A stretch of 64,000 nt of DNA from the NCBI RefSeq assembly GCF_025989185.1, contig NZ_JAPDNT010000003.1, positions 186,001 to 250,000 on the forward strand. Reading direction: 5' to 3'. Source of the stretch: Limobrevibacterium gyesilva. Lineage in GTDB: Bacteria > Pseudomonadota > Alphaproteobacteria > Acetobacterales > Acetobacteraceae. Position 1 is the stretch's first letter. The number at the start of each line of letters is the position of its first letter. The translations under genes were made by a program, and so were the position numbers. Below the pieces are notes generated by a model that was given only the letters and a program-made list of their open reading frames with translations, was not told the DNA's origin and did no database searches. This document shows, in pieces, positions 43,391 through 53,425 of the stretch.

Positions 43391-44513
43391 AGCGGCCGAC
43401 GGCATCCCAATCGATCTCGATTCCGAGGCCCGGCGCGTCCGGCACGGCAATCATGCCGTCCACCGGCCGGAGCGGCGCCCTCAGCAGGGATTCCCGCAGC
43501 GGATTGACGCCGACATCGTATTCGACGAGCGGTGGCTTCGGAATGTTGTCGGCATGCGGGTTGCTCGGCATGGCCGCGACATAATGAACGCCCGCCGCCA
43601 GACCGATTCCAGTGCCCCACACATGCGGCGAGATCCGCACATGGTTGAGCACGGCCATCGATGCGATTGCCCGCCCCTGCCAGAACCCGCCGCACAGCGA
43701 CAAATCCGGCTGCATCACATCGACCCCGCGGCGATCCACGAGCAGCTTGAAGTCATGCGCCGTATACAGCGCCTCGCCGGTCGCGATCGGGATCGGGCTC
43801 CAGCGCTGCAGCTGCTCATATCCCGAGATGTCCTGCGGCGCGAGCGGCTCCTCCACCCAGCCGATCCGATGCTGCGCGATGCGGGAAATGCTCTCCCGCG
43901 CAAGATCGACCGTATAGTTGGAGTTGATATCGACCATGATGTCGGCGTCGTCGCCCATGATCCTGCGGGCAAGCGCCACGCGCGCCGCATCCGATGCGGG
44001 CGAAAGGCCGATCTTGATCTTGATGGCCCGGTGGCCATCCTTCGCCATCCGGGCGATCTGTGGCTCGAAGTCGCGATCCGGGTCCTCGGTGATATATCCG
44101 CCGGAGGCGTAGACGCTGACGCGATCCCAGCGCTTGCCGCCGATCAGCCGGTGAACGGGAAGCCCCAGGAGCTTGCCGGTCGCATCCTTGGCCGCGATGT
44201 CGATGCCCGACAGGCACGCCATGAACGGCCCCTGCACGCCGAAATGATAATGGCGCGCCAGGATGCGACTGAACACGTGCTCGATGTCGAAAACCGTCGC
44301 ACCGACGACATATCCTTGCAGGAACGGCAGGTAGGCCAGGTTGACCGCCGGTATTCCCCATGCCTCGCCGTATCCCTCGGTGCCGTCCTCCAGCACCAGC
44401 TTGACCAGCGTACTTTGCCGCGCCGTGGCGAGGGACTTGGACATCCCATAGGCCGCCCCCTCGGGCAGGGGTGCGTTCAGCGCAATGAATGCGACTTCCG
44501 TGACCTTCACCAC
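43377..44513 (-). CDS. Enolase-superfamily enzyme, mandelate-racemase subgroup
   Basis: This 378-residue enzyme has the complete subgroup active site: K165-I-K167, metal ligands D195, E221 and E247, and the His-Asp dyad D270/H297 (DVMQPD, ISPHVWG), with E331 at the late acidic position. The numbering runs almost in step with mandelate racemase. Having both the KxK bases and the His-Asp dyad, it could racemise or dehydrate an alpha-hydroxy acid or sugar acid; lactonising enzymes lack the dyad. It is the first gene of an eight-gene operon with an epimerase, RidA and a peptide-type importer. The substrate is unknown. Confidence 0.87.
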   Translation of the reverse strand: MVKVTEVAFIALNAPLPEGAAYGMSKSLATARQSTLVKLVLEDGTEGYGEAWGIPAVNLAYLPFLQGYVVGATVFDIEHVFSRILARHYHFGVQGPFMACLSGIDIAAKDATGKLLGLPVHRLIGGKRWDRVSVYASGGYITEDPDRDFEPQIARMAKDGHRAIKIKIGLSPASDAARVALARRIMGDDADIMVDINSNYTVDLARESISRIAQHRIGWVEEPLAPQDISGYEQLQRWSPIPIATGEALYTAHDFKLLVDRRGVDVMQPDLSLCGGFWQGRAIASMAVLNHVRISPHVWGTGIGLAAGVHYVAAMPSNPHADNIPKPPLVEYDVGVNPLRESLLRAPLRPVDGMIAVPDAPGLGIEIDWDAVGRYAVR

Positions 44514-44698
44514 CCCTCCTGTGGCGTATCATCCGACGCCAATCTTGGATCAATTCCGACCAGAATGTGAACCAATGCTCGGAGCGTGACAAGTCCTCGA
44601 CCGCCGTTGCCGGCAGCCGGACGCCGGCATTACCCTCCGCGCGCCGTCGTCGTGGTTGCCCAGCGCGGCAATGCCGATCCAACCATGGAGTTGCCAGC

Positions 44699-45487
44699 AT
44701 GAGTGTCATCGGGCACGTCGAAAGCCTGTGGCGTTATCCCGTGAAGAGCATGCGCGGCGAAAAGCTGCAGGAGGCATACATTGCCTTCTCGGGCGTCTAC
44801 GGCGATCGCCTTTATGCGTTCCGCAACCCCGACGCCCCCGCGGGATTTCCCTACCTCACCGGGCGCGAGCTCGCGGAGATGCTGCTGTACCGGCCGAGAT
44901 TCCGCGACCCGGCGCTGGCGGCGCGCCCCCCGAACCTGGCGGAAGCCGAAAGCCTCGCGCCCGGTCTCACGCCCGTCTATCCCGCCATCGGCGATCTCGC
45001 CGTGGATGTCGAAACGCCGGCGGGCGACGTGCTGGCGATCGATGATCCCACGTTGCGCGATCGGCTGCGCACGGCAAGCGGCGCCGCGCACGGGCTCGCT
45101 CTGCTGCGGTCCGACCGGGCGATGACGGATTGCCGGCCGGTATCCTTCATTTCACTGCAGACGGTGCGCGGCCTCGGGCAGGAAGTCGGCATGGCGCTGG
45201 ACCAGCGCCGGTTCCGCGCCAACATCTACGCTGATCTCGGCGCCGCCTCCGGGTTCACGGAGGACGGGTTCGTCGGGCGCTCGCTGCGGATCGGCGCCAA
45301 GGCGGTGGTTGCGCTGCTGGAGCGCGATCCGCGCTGCAAGATGATCACCCTCGACCCGGACACAGCGCAGGCACGCCCTGAGGTATTGCGCAATGTCGCC
45401 CAGGCGCATGACGGAAAGGCCGGCGTCTATGGCGCCGTGCTGGTGGAAGGAACCGTCCGTCCAGGCGACGAGATCGCGCTGAACTAG
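44699..45487 (+). CDS. MOSC-domain protein
   Basis: This 262-residue protein has a MOSC N-terminal beta-barrel opening (GHVESLWRYPVKSMRGEKL) and a C-terminal MOSC domain with RFRANIYADL and a conserved cysteine in RDPRCKMITLDPD. MOSC proteins bind molybdenum cofactor or carry sulfur; relatives include mARC-type reductases, but the [2Fe-2S] extension of YcbX is absent here. GGAG lies upstream of the ATG at 44699. The 3' end overlaps the convergent YbaK-type gene by 4 bp. Confidence 0.86.
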   Translation: MSVIGHVESLWRYPVKSMRGEKLQEAYIAFSGVYGDRLYAFRNPDAPAGFPYLTGRELAEMLLYRPRFRDPALAARPPNLAEAESLAPGLTPVYPAIGDLAVDVETPAGDVLAIDDPTLRDRLRTASGAAHGLALLRSDRAMTDCRPVSFISLQTVRGLGQEVGMALDQRRFRANIYADLGAASGFTEDGFVGRSLRIGAKAVVALLERDPRCKMITLDPDTAQARPEVLRNVAQAHDGKAGVYGAVLVEGTVRPGDEIALN

Positions 45488-45954
45488 GCAGGATGGCTGA
45501 AGCGGGCCCAGCGCGCCTCCTTCGTCAACGCCCTGAAGGCGGCGCCGCTCACATGCACCAGCGTGGCGTGGTCGCCGGCCTCGAAATACACGTCCGGCGC
45601 ATCGCTCAGACTCTCGTCCACCACCACCGGCACGCCGTAGGCCGCGCCCACGGGCGGGATGGCGCCGATTTCGCAGTCGTTGAACAGCCCGGTGACCTCC
45701 GCCTCTGTCGCCAGGCCGAGCCGCCGGTCCAGAAGCGACTGCAAGGTGCCCAGCTCCACGCGATGGGTGCTGGGAACAACGGCGAGCACGTAGCCAAGTT
45801 CGTGATGGACGACCACGGGCTTGGCCACCTTGCTCCCGGCGACATGCGCCGAGTGGGCCGACCCGCTGGTCGTCAGCGTGCGCGGATGCGCGACGACGTC
45901 GTAGGCAACACCCTGGTTATCCAGGTACTGCCGAAGCCGGTTCGCGATTGTCAT
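45484..45954 (-). CDS. YbaK/ProX-type aminoacyl-tRNA deacylase
   Basis: This 156-residue protein has the YbaK/INS-domain fold used for trans-editing of misacylated tRNAs: VAYDVVAHPRTLTTSGSAHSA, KPVVVHHELGYVLAVVPSTHRVEL, the conserved GAIPPVG loop, and DVYFEAGDHATLVHVSG at the end. The active-site lysine of YbaK aligns with the AKPVVVH region. AAGGAGG precedes the ATG at 45954. Monocistronic, convergent with the MOSC gene. Confidence 0.84.
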   Translation of the reverse strand: MTIANRLRQYLDNQGVAYDVVAHPRTLTTSGSAHSAHVAGSKVAKPVVVHHELGYVLAVVPSTHRVELGTLQSLLDRRLGLATEAEVTGLFNDCEIGAIPPVGAAYGVPVVVDESLSDAPDVYFEAGDHATLVHVSGAAFRALTKEARWARFSHPA

Positions 45955-46312
45955 GGTCAACCTCCTTGCGGTGACGACCGGGTCGGCACGGCACGGGTCG
46001 CTAGATCGATCCCTGGCGGGTGTGGTCATCGCCGGCCCCGGCCGGGCTCCGGTCCCAGGCGGTGGCGTGTGGCCGGACATCGTCTCCGCCGCGTCGAGGA
46101 GCGGGACGTGGGGCACCCAGGCTAGCACGTCGAGGCCCAGGCCTCACCCGGCTTCAAGCCGTCCGACGGGGCGGTCCGCCCCTCCGGCCCCCGGGGCGCC
46201 GCCTGATTTCCCACTTTGCAAACGCCATCGGGAGCCTTAGCTTCCGCCGCTTCATGCCGGGCCCACGCAGTCCGTGCGCGGTCGTGTGCGTGCATAATAA
46301 TGGGGAGGCTTC
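45955..46312. other. Intergenic stretch before the polar amino-acid importer
   Basis: About 360 bp lies between divergent genes. It should hold the promoters for the YbaK-type gene and the importer operon. A short AT-rich TGCATAATAATGG just before the binding-protein RBS (46292-46304) is the only promoter-like feature noticed. I see no gene, repeat or strong hairpin in it. Confidence 0.4.
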
Positions 46313-47161
46313 ATGGTGAAGATATCGCGTCTTCTGCCGGCGTTGGCCGTCGCGGTCGCATTGGCCGTGCCGGCGGCGCAGGCCAAGGACTGGAAGAAGG
46401 TGGTGATCGCCACCGAAGGCGCCTATGCGCCGTACAACATGCACGCGCCGGACGGGAAGCTGATCGGCTTCGAGATCGACCTCGCCCTGGATGTGTGCAA
46501 GCGCGTCAACCTGACCTGCGAATTCGTGGCCCAGGACTGGAACGGCATCATCCCCGGCCTGAACGCCGGCAAGTATGACGCCATCATGTCCGGCATGAGC
46601 ATCACCGCGAAGCGGCTGGAAGTGATCGACTTCACGCGCCCCTACTCCAACTCGCCCACCACCTTCGCGGTGATGAAAGAAAGCCCGCTCGCGGCCATGC
46701 CCGACAGCGGCGTGCGCGTGTCGCTGGACGACAAGGCGGCGATGGACAAGGCGATCAAGGACCTCGCCCCCGCGCTGAAGGGCAAGGTCATCGGCGTGCA
46801 GGTCTCGACCATCCAGGCCGATCTGCTGAACACCTACTTCAAGGGCGTGACGGAGATCCGCACCTACCCGACCACCGAGGAGCACGACCTCGATCTGCAG
46901 GCCGGCCGCGTCGACGCGGCACTGGCGTCCACCTCCTATTTCGCGTCCACCCTCAGCAAGCCGGGCGGGGACCAGATGAAGCTGTCCGGACCGCTGTTCA
47001 CCGGCGGCCTGCTCGGCAAGGGCACGGGCATCGGCTTGCGCAAGAGCGACGCCGACCTGAAGGCGCTGCTGGACAAGGGGCTGAACGAAGCCCTGGCCGA
47101 CGGCACCATCAAGACGCTCTCACTCAAGTGGTTCAAGGTCGACATCAGCCCGCCGTCCTAG
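46313..47161 (+). CDS. Polar amino-acid ABC binding protein (lysine/arginine/ornithine, opine type)
   Basis: This 282-residue periplasmic SBP_bac_3 protein has a cleavable signal (LLPALAVAVALAVPAAQA). Landmarks are VIATEGAYAPYNMHAPDGKLIGFEIDLA, FVAQDWNGIIPGLNAGKYDAIMSGMSIT and the Arg-containing RPYSNSPTTF. These match HisJ/ArgT and especially opine-binding OccT/NocT relatives, which bind the amino-acid carboxylate through such residues. GGGGAGG precedes the ATG. First gene of a four-gene importer. Confidence 0.88.
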   Translation: MVKISRLLPALAVAVALAVPAAQAKDWKKVVIATEGAYAPYNMHAPDGKLIGFEIDLALDVCKRVNLTCEFVAQDWNGIIPGLNAGKYDAIMSGMSITAKRLEVIDFTRPYSNSPTTFAVMKESPLAAMPDSGVRVSLDDKAAMDKAIKDLAPALKGKVIGVQVSTIQADLLNTYFKGVTEIRTYPTTEEHDLDLQAGRVDAALASTSYFASTLSKPGGDQMKLSGPLFTGGLLGKGTGIGLRKSDADLKALLDKGLNEALADGTIKTLSLKWFKVDISPPS

Positions 47162-47184
47162 GCTGACCCCCGAGGCGCGTGGGC

Positions 47185-47898
47185 ATGGCGACCTATTTCA
47201 CGCTGATCGGCTTCGGGCCGAACGGCTGGGGGTGGCAGCTTGCCTACGCGACCTTTCTGACCCTCTCCGTCTCGGCCTGCGCGTTCGCCACCGGGCTCGG
47301 CTTCGGCACCCTGGGTGCCTGGGCCAAGCTGTCGGGTTCGGCCGTGGCAGGCCGGGCCGGCGACGTCTACACCACCGTCGTGCGCGGCATCCCCGACCTG
47401 CTGGTGGTCTACCTGTTCTATTTCGGCGGCAGCCAGGTGATGACCGCGGTTGCCCGCATGCTCGGGCAGCAGGGCTTCTGGGGCCTGAACGGCTTCATGG
47501 TCGGCACGCTGGCCGTGGGCATCGTCTCCGGCGCCTATCAGACCGAGGTGATCCGCGGCGGCTACCTGGCGATCCCGCGCGGCGAGATCGAGGCGGCACG
47601 CGCCGTGGGCATGGGGCGGCTGCTGATGCTGCGCCGCATCATCGCCCCCCGCGCACTGCGCTACGCCATGCCGGGCATCGGCAATGTCTGGCAGCAGGTG
47701 CTGAAGGAGTCGGCCCTGATCTCGGTGACCGGCCTCGCCGAGATCATGCGCCAGATCCATGTGGGCGCCGGCTCCACCCGCCTGCCCTTCGACTTCTACA
47801 TCACGGGCTTCATGCTGTACCTGATGCTGACCACGGTTTCCGGCTTCGCCTTTCGCGGCGCCGAGGGCTGGACGCTGCGCAGCGAGCGGCGTGCCTGA
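47185..47898 (+). CDS. Polar amino-acid ABC permease (HisQ type)
   Basis: This 237-residue permease has about five helices, beginning ATYFTLIGFGPNGWGWQLAYATFLTLSVS, with the coupling loop GEIEAARAVGMGRLLMLRRIIAPRALRYAMPG. ATG at 47185 is preferred to GTG at 47179. It is 23 bp after the binding-protein gene and 3 bp before the HisM-type gene. Confidence 0.88.
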   Translation: MATYFTLIGFGPNGWGWQLAYATFLTLSVSACAFATGLGFGTLGAWAKLSGSAVAGRAGDVYTTVVRGIPDLLVVYLFYFGGSQVMTAVARMLGQQGFWGLNGFMVGTLAVGIVSGAYQTEVIRGGYLAIPRGEIEAARAVGMGRLLMLRRIIAPRALRYAMPGIGNVWQQVLKESALISVTGLAEIMRQIHVGAGSTRLPFDFYITGFMLYLMLTTVSGFAFRGAEGWTLRSERRA

Positions 47899-47901
47899 CG
47901 C

Positions 47902-48591
47902 ATGGATTTCGCCTTCCTCATCGACACGATGCAGAAGCTGCTGGCCGGCGTGCCGCTGACCCTGGAGCTCACGTTCGTGTCGGTGGCCATCGGCGCCGCG
48001 CTCGCGGTCCTGCTGGCGGTGCTGCGCGCCTCCTTCCTGCCGTGCGAATGGCTCGTGCGCGCCTATGTGTTCGTGCTGCGCGGCACGCCGCTGCTGCTGC
48101 AGATCTTCCTCATCTATTACGGCATCGGCCAGTTCGCGGAGGTCCGCAACAGCTTCCTATGGCCGTTCCTGCGCCAGCCTTATTGGTGCGCCATCCTGGC
48201 GCTGTCGCTGAACACCGCGGCCTATGGCGCCGAGATCATCCGCGGCGGCCTGCTCGCCGTGCCCCAGGGCGCGGCCGAGGCCGCCCGGGTGTCCGGCATG
48301 TCGGGCTTCCTGCTGTACCGCCGGATCATCCTGCCGCTGGCGATCCGCCAGGCGCTGCCGGCCTACGGCAATGAGCTGGTGATCATGGTGAAATCCACCT
48401 CGCTGGCCAGCATCGTGACACTGATGGAAGTCAGCGGCATCTCCTACGCCATCATCTCCGAGACCTACCGCGCGCTCGAGGTCTTCCTGTGCGCCGGAAG
48501 CATCTACCTCGTGATCAACTTCCTGCTGACCCGCGCGATCGCCCAGGCGGAAGCCTGGCTGAACCCGCATCTGCGACCGGCCACATCATGA
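47902..48591 (+). CDS. Polar amino-acid ABC permease (HisM type)
   Basis: This 229-residue permease has a first helix region DTMQKLLAGVPLTLELTFVSVAIG, the VLRGTPLLLQIFLIYYGIGQ motif common to HisM, and the coupling loop GAAEAARVSGMSGFLLYRRIILPLAIRQALP. It forms the heterodimeric channel with the HisQ-type protein. Its stop overlaps the ATPase start (ATGA). Confidence 0.88.
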   Translation: MDFAFLIDTMQKLLAGVPLTLELTFVSVAIGAALAVLLAVLRASFLPCEWLVRAYVFVLRGTPLLLQIFLIYYGIGQFAEVRNSFLWPFLRQPYWCAILALSLNTAAYGAEIIRGGLLAVPQGAAEAARVSGMSGFLLYRRIILPLAIRQALPAYGNELVIMVKSTSLASIVTLMEVSGISYAIISETYRALEVFLCAGSIYLVINFLLTRAIAQAEAWLNPHLRPATS

Positions 48592-49355
48592 CCTCTGCCA
48601 TCACCGTCCGCGACCTGCGCAAGAGCTTCGGCCAGAACGAGGTCCTGAAAGGCGTCTCCGTCGACGCCCGCGAAGGCGAGGTGATCTCGATCATCGGCGC
48701 CAGCGGCTCCGGCAAGAGTACGCTGCTGCGCTGCATCCCGATGCTGGAAGTGCCGGACGCCGGCGAGGTCGCCATCGGCGGCGAGACCATCCGCATGCGC
48801 TCGCGCCGCGGCCACCCGGAGCCGGCGGACATCCACCAGGTCAACCGCATCCGCAGCTCCCTGGGCTTCGTGTTCCAGAGCTTCAACCTGTGGGCGCACA
48901 TGACGGTGCTGCAGAACGTCATCGAAGCGCCGGTTCACGTGCAGAAACGCCCGCGCGGCGAGTGTATCGCCGAGGCCGAGGCGATCCTGGAAAAGGTCGG
49001 CATGGCCGAGAAGCGCGACGCCTACCCCGCCCACCTCTCCGGCGGACAGCAGCAACGCGCCGCCATCGCCCGCGCGCTGGCCATGCGCCCCCGCGCGCTG
49101 CTGTTCGACGAGCCGACATCGGCACTCGACCCCGAGCTGGTCGGCGAAGTGCTGCGCGTGATCCGCGGCCTGGCCGAGGAAGGGCGCACCATGCTGATCG
49201 TGACCCATGAAATGGCCTTCGCCGCCGACGTCTCCACCCGCACGATCTTCCTGCATGCCGGCCGCATCGAAGAAGAAGGCCCGCCCGCCCAGGTCTTCAT
49301 CAACCCCCGGACCGACCGCTGCCGCGCCTTCGTCACGCGCCACCTCAACCGCTGA
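48588..49355 (+). CDS. Polar amino-acid ABC ATPase (HisP type)
   Basis: This 255-residue ATPase has Walker A GASGSGKS at 37-44, Q-loop FVFQSFNLWAHMTV, signature LSGGQQQR, Walker B LLFDEPTSALDPE and switch His in VTHEMAFA. The insertion GHPEPADIHQVNRIRS before the Q-loop is characteristic of HisP-type ATPases. Start at 48588 overlaps the HisM stop. Completes the importer. Confidence 0.9.
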   Translation: MTSAITVRDLRKSFGQNEVLKGVSVDAREGEVISIIGASGSGKSTLLRCIPMLEVPDAGEVAIGGETIRMRSRRGHPEPADIHQVNRIRSSLGFVFQSFNLWAHMTVLQNVIEAPVHVQKRPRGECIAEAEAILEKVGMAEKRDAYPAHLSGGQQQRAAIARALAMRPRALLFDEPTSALDPELVGEVLRVIRGLAEEGRTMLIVTHEMAFAADVSTRTIFLHAGRIEEEGPPAQVFINPRTDRCRAFVTRHLNR

Positions 49356-49548
49356 CGCGCGCTACCGGGCGGGTGGCGCCTGCCCTGCCGGCCACCCCTC
49401 TCCGCCGTCTGCGGACCCGGCCCGTCCCGTCCGCCCCCCGGCACGGCGAAGAAATGTCGTCAGAGCCTTCATGGATATGTCATTATGATACTGCCGTGTA
49501 TCGGCGTTACAGCCGGCTTCCTCGCAATATGAAGTGAGAGCAAGAGCC

Positions 49549-50652
49549 ATGACGTTTGATCGCCGTTTCATCCTCAAGTCGGGTCTGGCAGTCGCCAGCA
49601 CCAGCCTGTTCGGAACCGGCCGGGCCTTCGCCGCCGGCCCCAACGTCCCCGCCGCGCTGGCCGCGGCCGCCAAGAAAGAGGGCCAGATCAACGTCATCGC
49701 CCTGCCGCGCGACTGGGCGAACTGGGGCGTGACGATGGACCGCTTCCAGGCGCTGTATGGCGTGAAGCTCGACTCCGCCAACCCCGATGGCAGCTCGGCC
49801 GAGGAGCTGCAGGCGATCCGCAGCCTCAAGAACCAGCAGCGGGCGCCCGACGTGGTCGACGTGGGTCCGGCCTTCGCCATCTCCGGCACCAAGGAGAAGC
49901 TGTACGCGCCTTACAAGGTCGCGACCTGGAACGAGATCCCGGACGACGTGAAGCACAAGGACGGCTTCTGGTACGGCGACTACTATGGCGTCACATCGTT
50001 CGCGGTGAACAAGTCCGTGGTCAAGAACGTGCCGCAGACCTGGGCGGACCTGAAGAAGCCGGAATACAAGGGCATGATTGCCCTGAACGGCAACCCGCTC
50101 GCCGCGGGTGCGGCCATCGGCGCCGTGTATGCGGCCGCCCTGGCCAATGGCGGCAGCTTCGACAACATCAACCCCGGCATCGAGTTCTTCGGCGAACTGG
50201 CCAAGCTCGGCAACCTGAACCCGGCCGCCGCCACCCCGGCAAGCCTCGTCGCCGGGCAGACGCCGATCGCCCTCAACTGGGATTACCTCAGCCTCGGCTA
50301 CAAGAAGGCCAACGAGGGCAAGGTCGACATCGACGTGCTGGTGCCGCGCGACGCGCCGCCTTTCGGCAACTACTACTGCATGGCCATCAGCGCCTATGCC
50401 CCCCACCCGAACACCGCGAAGCTGTGGATGGAGTATGTGTATTCCGATGAGGGCCAGCTGGCGTTCCTCGGCGGTTTCGCCCACCCGATCCGCTTCAACA
50501 GCCTGGTCGCGGCCGGCAAGGTGCCGGACGCCGTGCTGAAGACGCTGCCCCCGGCCGAGGCGTACAAGAACATCAAGTTCGCCACCCCGGACCAGGCGGA
50601 CAAGGCCAAGAAGGCATTGACCGACAACTGGCCGCGGGTGGTGAAAATCTGA
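49549..50652 (+). CDS. Polyamine/iron/phosphonate-type ABC binding protein (Tat signal)
   Basis: This 367-residue protein has a Tat-type signal (FDRRFILKSGLAVASTSL, cleavage near AFA-AG) and an SBP fold of the PotD/FbpA class: KKEGQINVIALPRDWANWG, YGVTSFAVNKSVVKNVPQTWADL, and GQTPIALNWDYLSLG. The ATG at 49549 is the second start candidate, with a weak purine stretch upstream. The following genes encode two permeases and an ATPase of the same transporter class. The ligand is not evident; polyamines, Fe(III) and aminoethylphosphonate are all bound by relatives. Confidence 0.85.
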   Translation: MTFDRRFILKSGLAVASTSLFGTGRAFAAGPNVPAALAAAAKKEGQINVIALPRDWANWGVTMDRFQALYGVKLDSANPDGSSAEELQAIRSLKNQQRAPDVVDVGPAFAISGTKEKLYAPYKVATWNEIPDDVKHKDGFWYGDYYGVTSFAVNKSVVKNVPQTWADLKKPEYKGMIALNGNPLAAGAAIGAVYAAALANGGSFDNINPGIEFFGELAKLGNLNPAAATPASLVAGQTPIALNWDYLSLGYKKANEGKVDIDVLVPRDAPPFGNYYCMAISAYAPHPNTAKLWMEYVYSDEGQLAFLGGFAHPIRFNSLVAAGKVPDAVLKTLPPAEAYKNIKFATPDQADKAKKALTDNWPRVVKI

Positions 50653-50677
50653 CCCTGCGCGCAGGCCCGGCCGGCAC

Positions 50678-51523
50678 ATGAAGGCGCCGGTAGCCTGGCT
50701 GTTCATCGGGGCGTTTCTCGCGGTGTGCGCCACCTTCCTGGTGGCGCCCACCGCGATGCTGGCGATCCAGGCGGTCACCGGCGAGGACGGCTTCACGCTC
50801 GCGTATATCGAGACCCTTGGCCAGTACCGCTACCGGGTCGCGTTCGAGCATTCGCTGTATCTGTCGCTCGCCTCGGCCACCGCCGGCGTCGTCGCCGGCG
50901 GGCTGGTCGCGTTCGCGGTGCTCAAGCCTGGCGCTCCGGCTTGGCTGCGCTCCCTGGTCACCAGCTTCTCGGCGGTGGCGGCGAACTTCGCCGGCGTGCC
51001 GCTGGCGTTCGCATTCATCTCCACGCTCGGCACGCTGGGCCTGCTGACGATGCTGCTCAAGCGGATCGGCCTCGACCTCTACGACATGGGCTTCAGCCTG
51101 TTCTCGATCACCGGGCTGACGCTGACCTATTCGTATTTCCAGATCCCGCTGATGGTGATCATCATCACGCCGGCGATCGCGGCGCTGCGCCCGTCCTGGC
51201 GGGAGGCGGCGGAGATCCTCGGCGCGACACCCGGGCAGTACTGGCGCCATGTCGGCCTGCCCGTCCTGGCGCCCTCGCTGATCGCCGCCTGGATCCTGCT
51301 GTTCGGCAACGCCTTCTCCGCCTACGCCACCGCCTACGCGCTCACCTCCGGCAATATCGGCCTGGTCACCACGGAGATCAGCGCCGTGCTGTCCGGCAAT
51401 GTCGCCGCAGACCCGCAGATCGGGGCGGCGCTGTCGGTGGGCATGATCGTGGTGATGGTGACCGTGCTGGCGATCAGCACCGCGATGACGCGCCGCGCCA
51501 GCCGGTGGACGGCGCGATCATGA
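50678..51523 (+). CDS. ABC permease 1 of the PotD/FbpA-type importer
   Basis: This 281-residue permease has six helices and a coupling loop SWREAAEILGATPGQYWRHVGLPVLAPSL near residue 170. The region around ANFAGVPLAFAFISTLGTLGLLTML is typical of PotB-like permeases. It lies 25 bp after the binding-protein gene and overlaps the second permease gene by 4 bp. It ends with a basic TRRASRWTARS tail. Confidence 0.87.
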   Translation: MKAPVAWLFIGAFLAVCATFLVAPTAMLAIQAVTGEDGFTLAYIETLGQYRYRVAFEHSLYLSLASATAGVVAGGLVAFAVLKPGAPAWLRSLVTSFSAVAANFAGVPLAFAFISTLGTLGLLTMLLKRIGLDLYDMGFSLFSITGLTLTYSYFQIPLMVIIITPAIAALRPSWREAAEILGATPGQYWRHVGLPVLAPSLIAAWILLFGNAFSAYATAYALTSGNIGLVTTEISAVLSGNVAADPQIGAALSVGMIVVMVTVLAISTAMTRRASRWTARS

Positions 51524-52305
51524 GCGGGGCCGGCGCCAACCGGATGGGGCCTGGCGGCTGGACCACCCTGATCCTGGCCGGGGTGTACTTCGTTGTTCCG
51601 CTGGCGATGACCGCGGCGTTCAGCCTTTGGGAGGGCGGCAGCACCTACGGGTTCGAAGCCTATCGGCTGCTGTTGGCCTCGGCCGACCTGCCGGACGCGC
51701 TGCTGCTGTCGATGGAGCTCGCTCTGGCCACGGTGGCGGCGCTGCTGCTGCTGCTGGTGCCTGCGATGATCTTCATGAACCTGTATGCGCCCGGCCTGCG
51801 GCCGCTGTTCGAGTTCATCGCGACCCTGCCCTTCGTGGTGCCGGCGATCGCCCTGGTAGCGGGGCTGACGGCGCTGTTCACCGGACCGGAATGGCTGATC
51901 GGCACGCCGTTCTATCTGGTGATCCCCTATTTCTTCCTCGCATTGCCTTTTGCCTACCGCTCGCTGGACGTGGGTCTGCGGGCGATCGACCTGACCACGC
52001 TGACCGAGGCCGGACAGTCGCTTGGCGCGGGCATGGGGCAGATCATCCGCATGGTGATCCTGCCCAGCCTGCGCGCCGCGCTGGTCGGCAGCACCCTGCT
52101 GACGCTGGCGGTGGTGATGGGGGAATTCACCTTTGCCAATGTGCTGTTGTTCCGCACCTTCGCGGTCTACATGAACCAGATGGGCCAGCACGAAGCGACG
52201 GCGGCGGCGGCCCTTGCTGTGGTCAGCTTCCTCATCACCTGGGCCGCGATGCTCGGCGTGCTGATCGCCGGCCGCGGCCAGACCTCGATCCCCGGAGGAC
52301 ACTGA
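51520..52305 (+). CDS. ABC permease 2 of the PotD/FbpA-type importer
   Basis: This 261-residue permease has six helices and a coupling loop TTLTEAGQSLGAGMGQIIRMVILPSLRAAL, with PFVVPAIALVAGLTALF as a characteristic helix. A longer open frame upstream is antiframe read-through of permease 1 and was rejected in favour of ATG 51520, which overlaps the previous stop. The ATPase gene follows after one base. Confidence 0.87.
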   Translation: MSGAGANRMGPGGWTTLILAGVYFVVPLAMTAAFSLWEGGSTYGFEAYRLLLASADLPDALLLSMELALATVAALLLLLVPAMIFMNLYAPGLRPLFEFIATLPFVVPAIALVAGLTALFTGPEWLIGTPFYLVIPYFFLALPFAYRSLDVGLRAIDLTTLTEAGQSLGAGMGQIIRMVILPSLRAALVGSTLLTLAVVMGEFTFANVLLFRTFAVYMNQMGQHEATAAAALAVVSFLITWAAMLGVLIAGRGQTSIPGGH

Positions 52306-52306
52306 G

Positions 52307-53395
<1,089 letters not shown>

Positions 53396-53425
53396 GGCGG
53401 CGACGCCGGCCGGCCAACGGCCCCT

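Noticed and set aside
47232-48374. 380-codon plus-strand frame across the HisQ/HisM genes
   Set aside because: Out-of-frame read of two clear permease genes with Arg/His-rich shadow composition.
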